Positions 43,608 through 46,432 of a stretch of DNA of 46,432 nt are shown here, one piece after another; position 1 is the stretch's first letter; every line of letters begins with the position of its first letter. The notes under the pieces were generated by a model. It worked only from the letters and a program-made list of their open reading frames with translations. It had not been told where the DNA came from and searched no databases. The translations under genes and the position numbers were made by a program. Source of the DNA: Penium margaritaceum (taxonomy: Eukaryota; Streptophyta; Zygnematophyceae; Desmidiales; Peniaceae); the NCBI GenBank assembly GCA_023375785.1, contig SZWC01000820.1, positions 11,196-57,627 of the forward strand, read 5' to 3'.

Positions 43608-44429
43608 GTGACCAAGTGTCTGCTATCGCAGTTGCGTGCACCATCTTGTGATGCCGCACCCGTCACGCTGGCACAACCCGGCAACCAGAGCGTGCCCCCT
43701 CCTGGTGCGGACTACGAGGGCAGGCTGCCCCAGCGCCGCGTGCGCCATCGCAGAGTGATGAGGGGTGATCGCGAATCCGGGCCTGCCGCATCCACGTCCG
43801 CGTGGACTTCCCGTCACCGTTCGGTAAGCGCCTCTCCGCCTCTCTCTCCCGGGGGGGACCCGCCTTTTCAGGACGCTTCAGAGTTGCCTGCGGCCCAGTT
43901 GCATTCAACACTTGCACAAGACGTTGTAAGTCTTGTGAGTACTCTCACTCGCACGACGTCTGCCCTCATTGACGCCGCTGCAGCAGCTGCAGCCACCCTT
44001 GCCGCCGCTGCTAGAGCGTCGCGTGCTCCTGCCTCGACTTCGGCAGGTCGGGCTACTGACTCGTACACAGAGGCAGCGGCTGCCGCTGGTCCCATCGCTG
44101 CAGCCGCTGCCAACATAGGCACACAGGTTTCTGCCGCAGCGTCTGCCATTGCCTCTTCCATAGCCGCAGCTGCGACAGCAACATCAGCAGCTGCAGCCTC
44201 TATCCGCAGCTCTACAGCCGCAGCAGTCGCNTCGGCTCCATCTGCCGCCTTCAGCTTCGTCACGGCGACTGTCTCCATCGCAGCCGTCTTCGTCACCTTC
44301 GGTGCCGCCTGCACCACCGGAGCCTTTGCTCTCGTGGTGCCCATAGTCTCCACCATCTCTGTTCTTTCTGCCGCCGCAGCGGCTGCTATTCCTCCTCTGC
44401 TTGCCTTTCTGCACACCCCATCCTCCTGA
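43608..44429 (+). CDS. E6 Ala-rich hydrophobic ORF upstream of gag
   Basis: Open for about 274 codons to a TGA at 44427; the true start is uncertain (first in-frame ATG about 43,756; the frame is also open upstream into the CAG array). N-terminal third is Arg/Pro/Ser-rich. Then an Ala-rich region with RASRAPASTSAGRATDSYTE. C-terminal 55 residues are strongly hydrophobic (SFVTATVSIAAVFVTFGAAC, TTGAFALVVPIVSTIS, then PPLLAFLHT) and look like two membrane helices. The N at 44231 falls inside; the frame agrees with E3 on both sides, so it is probably one ambiguous base. E2 and E3 have homologues in the same place. No known copia domain; could be a membrane-associated accessory protein. Confidence 0.7.
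   Translation: MTKCLLSQLRAPSCDAAPVTLAQPGNQSVPPPGADYEGRLPQRRVRHRRVMRGDRESGPAASTSAWTSRHRSVSASPPLSPGGDPPFQDASELPAAQLHSTLAQDVVSLVSTLTRTTSALIDAAAAAAATLAAAARASRAPASTSAGRATDSYTEAAAAAGPIAAAAANIGTQVSAAASAIASSIAAAATATSAAAASIRSSTAAAVXSAPSAAFSFVTATVSIAAVFVTFGAACTTGAFALVVPIVSTISVLSAAAAAAIPPLLAFLHTPSS
44231..44231. other. Single N
   Basis: Unlike the N at 26239 and 45391 it is not flanked by a repeat. Confidence 0.9.
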
Positions 44430-44582
44430 CTTTCGTTGCTGCATTCAGTGCCTGCTTGCACTCTTCTCCTGCCTGCCTTGCGGTGGCTTGTCCTGTCTGA
44501 CTCGGGGTGGGCTGTCCTGCAGCATCTTTACTCTTTGCCTCAGGCAACCCCATGTTTCCCACGCCCACTGGGGCTGGGGAAA

Positions 44583-44607
44583 CTCTGCCGAAATTTTTTC
44601 GGCAGAG
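44583..44607 (+). promoter_or_regulatory. Hairpin 16 bases before the E6 gag start
   Basis: CTCTGCCGAA (44583-44592) pairs perfectly with TTCGGCAGAG (44598-44607) around a five-base ATTTT loop. Position directly upstream of the gag ATG suggests an RNA role such as translation control, packaging or dimerisation. No equivalent is seen before E1 or E5 gag. Confidence 0.75.
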
Positions 44608-44623
44608 CCCGCACGTTGTCACC

Positions 44624-46432
44624 ATGCCCGGTGACGACGAGTCATTCATTGCGTCTCTTCAGCGCCAGCTGGCCCTCGCTCGCGAGGCCCAGCAGGAGGC
44701 TGAGGACCGTCTTAAGCTCGCTGAGGACAACCGCGCCGCTTTTGCTGATGAAGTCGCCGCTATTGTACTTCGCCGCCTTCCCGCTGCGTCTGCCGTTCCC
44801 CTTGCAGGGGCTAACCCCATTCCGCAGGCAGGCAGTACCTCTGCTTCTAGCACCTCTGCTGCTGCACACCCTGGCACTCCCGCTGTTGCTGCCCAGCTGC
44901 CTGCGCCTCGCCAGCATGATTTCTTTTCTCAGCCGCCTGCGCTGGCATCTGGACTTCCCTTCTCCTCCTGGGAAGTGCGCTTTAGCGCGTGGGCTCAAGG
45001 GGAGCAGCTGTGGGAGTATTACTCCCCAGCTGTTGCTCCATTCACTCCCCTTGCAACTGAGTCTGCCCGTGCCGTCCGCGCCCTCATCGCAGTCGCTCCT
45101 GAGTCTCTGGTTGATGATGTCGGCACGTACAATGCTGATCCTGCTGTCCAGCGCCTGGCTGACCCTGTCGGTGTATATGCCATGCTCCGTCGTCGCACCA
45201 CTGTCACTGGCCAGGCCGCTCAGAGCCCCCTCACAGTCCAGTTCAACACACTTCTCATGCGTAGTGACGAGACCGCTGATGCCTACTGGTCTCGCGGTCT
45301 CAAGCTCCTTCGCGAGCTTGGCAAAGCAGCACCTGGCCAGCTCTCTGCCGTCCTCACCATGGTCAACGGCCTCATCCCAGAGCTGTCCGANTCTGGACTT
45401 CCCTTCTCCTCCTGGGAAGTGCGCTTTAGCGCGTGGGCTCAAGGGGAGCAGCTGTGGGAGTATTACTCCCCAGCTGTTGCTCCATTCACTCCCCTTGCAA
45501 CTGAGTCTGCCCGTGCCGTCCGCGCCCTCATCGCAGTCGCTCCTGAGTCTCTGGTTGATGATGTCGGCACGTACAATGCTGATCCTGCTGTCCAGCGCCT
45601 GGCTGACCCTGTCGGTGCATATGCCATGCTCCGTCGTCGCACCACTGTCACTGGCCAGGCCGCTCAGAGCGCCCTCACAGTCCAGTTCAACACACTTCTC
45701 ATGCGTAGTGACGAGACCGCTGATGCCTACTGGTCTCGCGGTCTCAAGCTCCTTCGCGAGCTTGGCAAAGCAGCACCTGGCCAGCTCTCTGCCGTCCTCA
45801 CCATGGTCAATGGCCTCATCCCAGAGCTGTCCGATCTTCTTCGTGACGTCAAAGCTGACGAGCTAGAGCAACTTGCCTCCCAGCCCGTTCCCCCAGATTC
45901 ACCGCCAGGGGTAGGGGCTCTTTGGGATTTCACCTCCGAGCGTCTTGCTGCCTGGTGGACCAGTCATCAGAACAAGCGCCTCCATCGCTCGTCCGTCACA
46001 GGGGTCGCTGCGCTTAGTACTGCTACTGCACCCTCCTCCTCTGCTGACCCCTCCTCTACCTCCACTGCTTCTTCCTCGTCCTCCTCCGCCTCTGCCCTCG
46101 CCTCCCAGGGTCGTGGAAAGGGCAAGGGGAAAGGCAAGGGCAAGGGCAAGGACAAGGGTGTTCCTGCTTCCCGGCGGGTTCCGGGCGCTGTCGTGTGTTG
46201 GAACTGCGGCTCTACTGAGCACTCTGCTCGGACTTGCCCAGCCCCTCCGGATGACCTCCGCCTCGCCCGGGCCATGCGCGCTCACTGGGCTCGCACCTCC
46301 TCCGGGCCATCGCCCTCCGGCGCCGGCGTCGCATCGCGCTCCACCACCTCCGTCTCGGCTCAGGCTTACGCCACCTCTGGTGTACCTCCTTCTCCACCTT
46401 ACCCCTATCCCTGGGGCTGGCCGCCTCCTTAC
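44624..46432 (+). CDS. gag: E6 gag (intact, 3' end beyond window)
   Basis: Start ATG at 44624 in a good context (TCACCATGC). Open to the window end. N-terminus MPGDDESF, then an Ala/Glu/Lys/Arg heptad-like stretch (residues about 9-45), a Ser/Ala/Pro linker, and the capsid-like core (SSWEVRFSAWAQGEQLWEYY, PVGVYAMLRRRTTVTGQAAQ, ADAYWSRGLKLLRELGK, LAAWWTSHQNK). Then Ser-rich sequence, a Gly-Lys run (about 46,108-46,160) suited to nucleic-acid binding, and a classic knuckle CWNCGSTEHSARTC at 46196-46237 (CX2CX4HX4C). A 443-bp duplication around N 45391 repeats the core in frame; it is probably an assembly artefact. A 476-codon frame overlapping this gene is a shadow. Confidence 0.9.
   Translation, partial: MPGDDESFIASLQRQLALAREAQQEAEDRLKLAEDNRAAFADEVAAIVLRRLPAASAVPLAGANPIPQAGSTSASSTSAAAHPGTPAVAAQLPAPRQHDFFSQPPALASGLPFSSWEVRFSAWAQGEQLWEYYSPAVAPFTPLATESARAVRALIAVAPESLVDDVGTYNADPAVQRLADPVGVYAMLRRRTTVTGQAAQSPLTVQFNTLLMRSDETADAYWSRGLKLLRELGKAAPGQLSAVLTMVNGLIPELSXSGLPFSSWEVRFSAWAQGEQLWEYYSPAVAPFTPLATESARAVRALIAVAPESLVDDVGTYNADPAVQRLADPVGAYAMLRRRTTVTGQAAQSALTVQFNTLLMRSDETADAYWSRGLKLLRELGKAAPGQLSAVLTMVNGLIPELSDLLRDVKADELEQLASQPVPPDSPPGVGALWDFTSERLAAWWTSHQNKRLHRSSVTGVAALSTATAPSSSADPSSTSTASSSSSSASALASQGRGKGKGKGKGKGKDKGVPASRRVPGAVVCWNCGSTEHSARTCPAPPDDLRLARAMRAHWARTSSGPSPSGAGVASRSTTSVSAQAYATSGVPPSPPYPYPWGWPPPY
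44948..45390. repeat. 443-bp duplication in E6 gag, left copy
   Basis: Near-identical to 45392-45834; I count about three differences. Joined by one N. With the N the offset is 444 bp, a multiple of three. Confidence 0.88.
45391..45834. other. Single-N join and right copy of 443-bp duplication
   Basis: Same pattern as 26239. The few differences suit two haplotypes or copies of a contig end. A true tandem duplication keeping the frame cannot be excluded. Confidence 0.8.

Larger units (their letters stand above)
42235..46432 (+). mobile_element. E6: young Ty1/copia element, partial (runs off window)
   Basis: 5' LTR, perfect PBS, CAG-rich leader, intact Ala-rich ORF, hairpin and intact gag to the last base. 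Protease and pol should lie beyond the window. Inserted in the 3' part of E5. Gag and extra ORF define the family shared with E2 and E3. The target duplication cannot be tested because only one end is present; the left five bases are AGACA. Confidence 0.9.

Noticed and set aside
44436..45866. 476-codon plus-strand frame rich in Leu/Ser/Pro
   Set aside because: It overlaps the E6 gag gene in another phase. Gag is supported by homology with E2 and by a zinc knuckle; this frame has no such support.

Overview
The window is a dense nest of Ty1/copia-type LTR retrotransposons from a eukaryotic nuclear genome. No host gene, rRNA or tRNA gene, operon or CRISPR array is supported. Initiator-Met-type primer-binding sites, gag-PR-IN-RT-RNase H gene order, CAG-to-TAG type nonsense decay, a TA-flanked inverted-repeat element, long GT and GA microsatellites and assembly gaps suggest a plant or green-alga (possibly streptophyte) genome. 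The lineage is inference only.

Layout. E1 (+, 1151-8032) is a dead copia element with a perfect 5-bp target duplication (GTAGG). Its 5' LTR carries a solo LTR of the same family (1320-1960) with its own 5-bp duplication (CCTAG). E2 (-) is an older copia element in pieces: its integrase C-terminus/linker lies at 8038-8636, and the rest (integrase, GAG-pre-integrase, protease, gag, an extra upstream ORF, leader, 5' LTR) at 15872-21595. E2 is interrupted by E2b (-, 8637-15871), an LTR element with PBS and PPT but no recognisable pol, one LTR of which contains a 515-bp TIR element (14708-15222). E3 (-, about 21597-35727) is another copia element of the E2 family, interrupted by E4 (+, 24093-30724), a different copia family whose gag-pol frame is collinear but carries nine in-frame stops. 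E5 (+, about 35728-42234) is a decayed relative of E1 lacking most of its 5' LTR. E6 (+, 42235 to the window end) is inserted in the 3' end of E5. It is the youngest-looking element, with LTR, a perfect PBS, leader, an intact Ala-rich hydrophobic ORF and an intact gag running off the window.

Main points of interest. (1) E4 and E2b are flanked not by 5-bp duplications but by 144-bp and about 91-bp direct repeats of their target, abutting the LTR ends; the repeat divergence matches the LTR divergence. (2) The E2/E3/E6 family carries an extra ORF between the leader and gag, encoding an Ala-rich protein with a conserved hydrophobic, two-helix-like C-terminus, recognisable in all three divergent copies. 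(3) Several families share a CAG-rich leader downstream of the PBS. (4) Two single-N joins are flanked by near-identical direct repeats and look like unmerged assembly overlaps.
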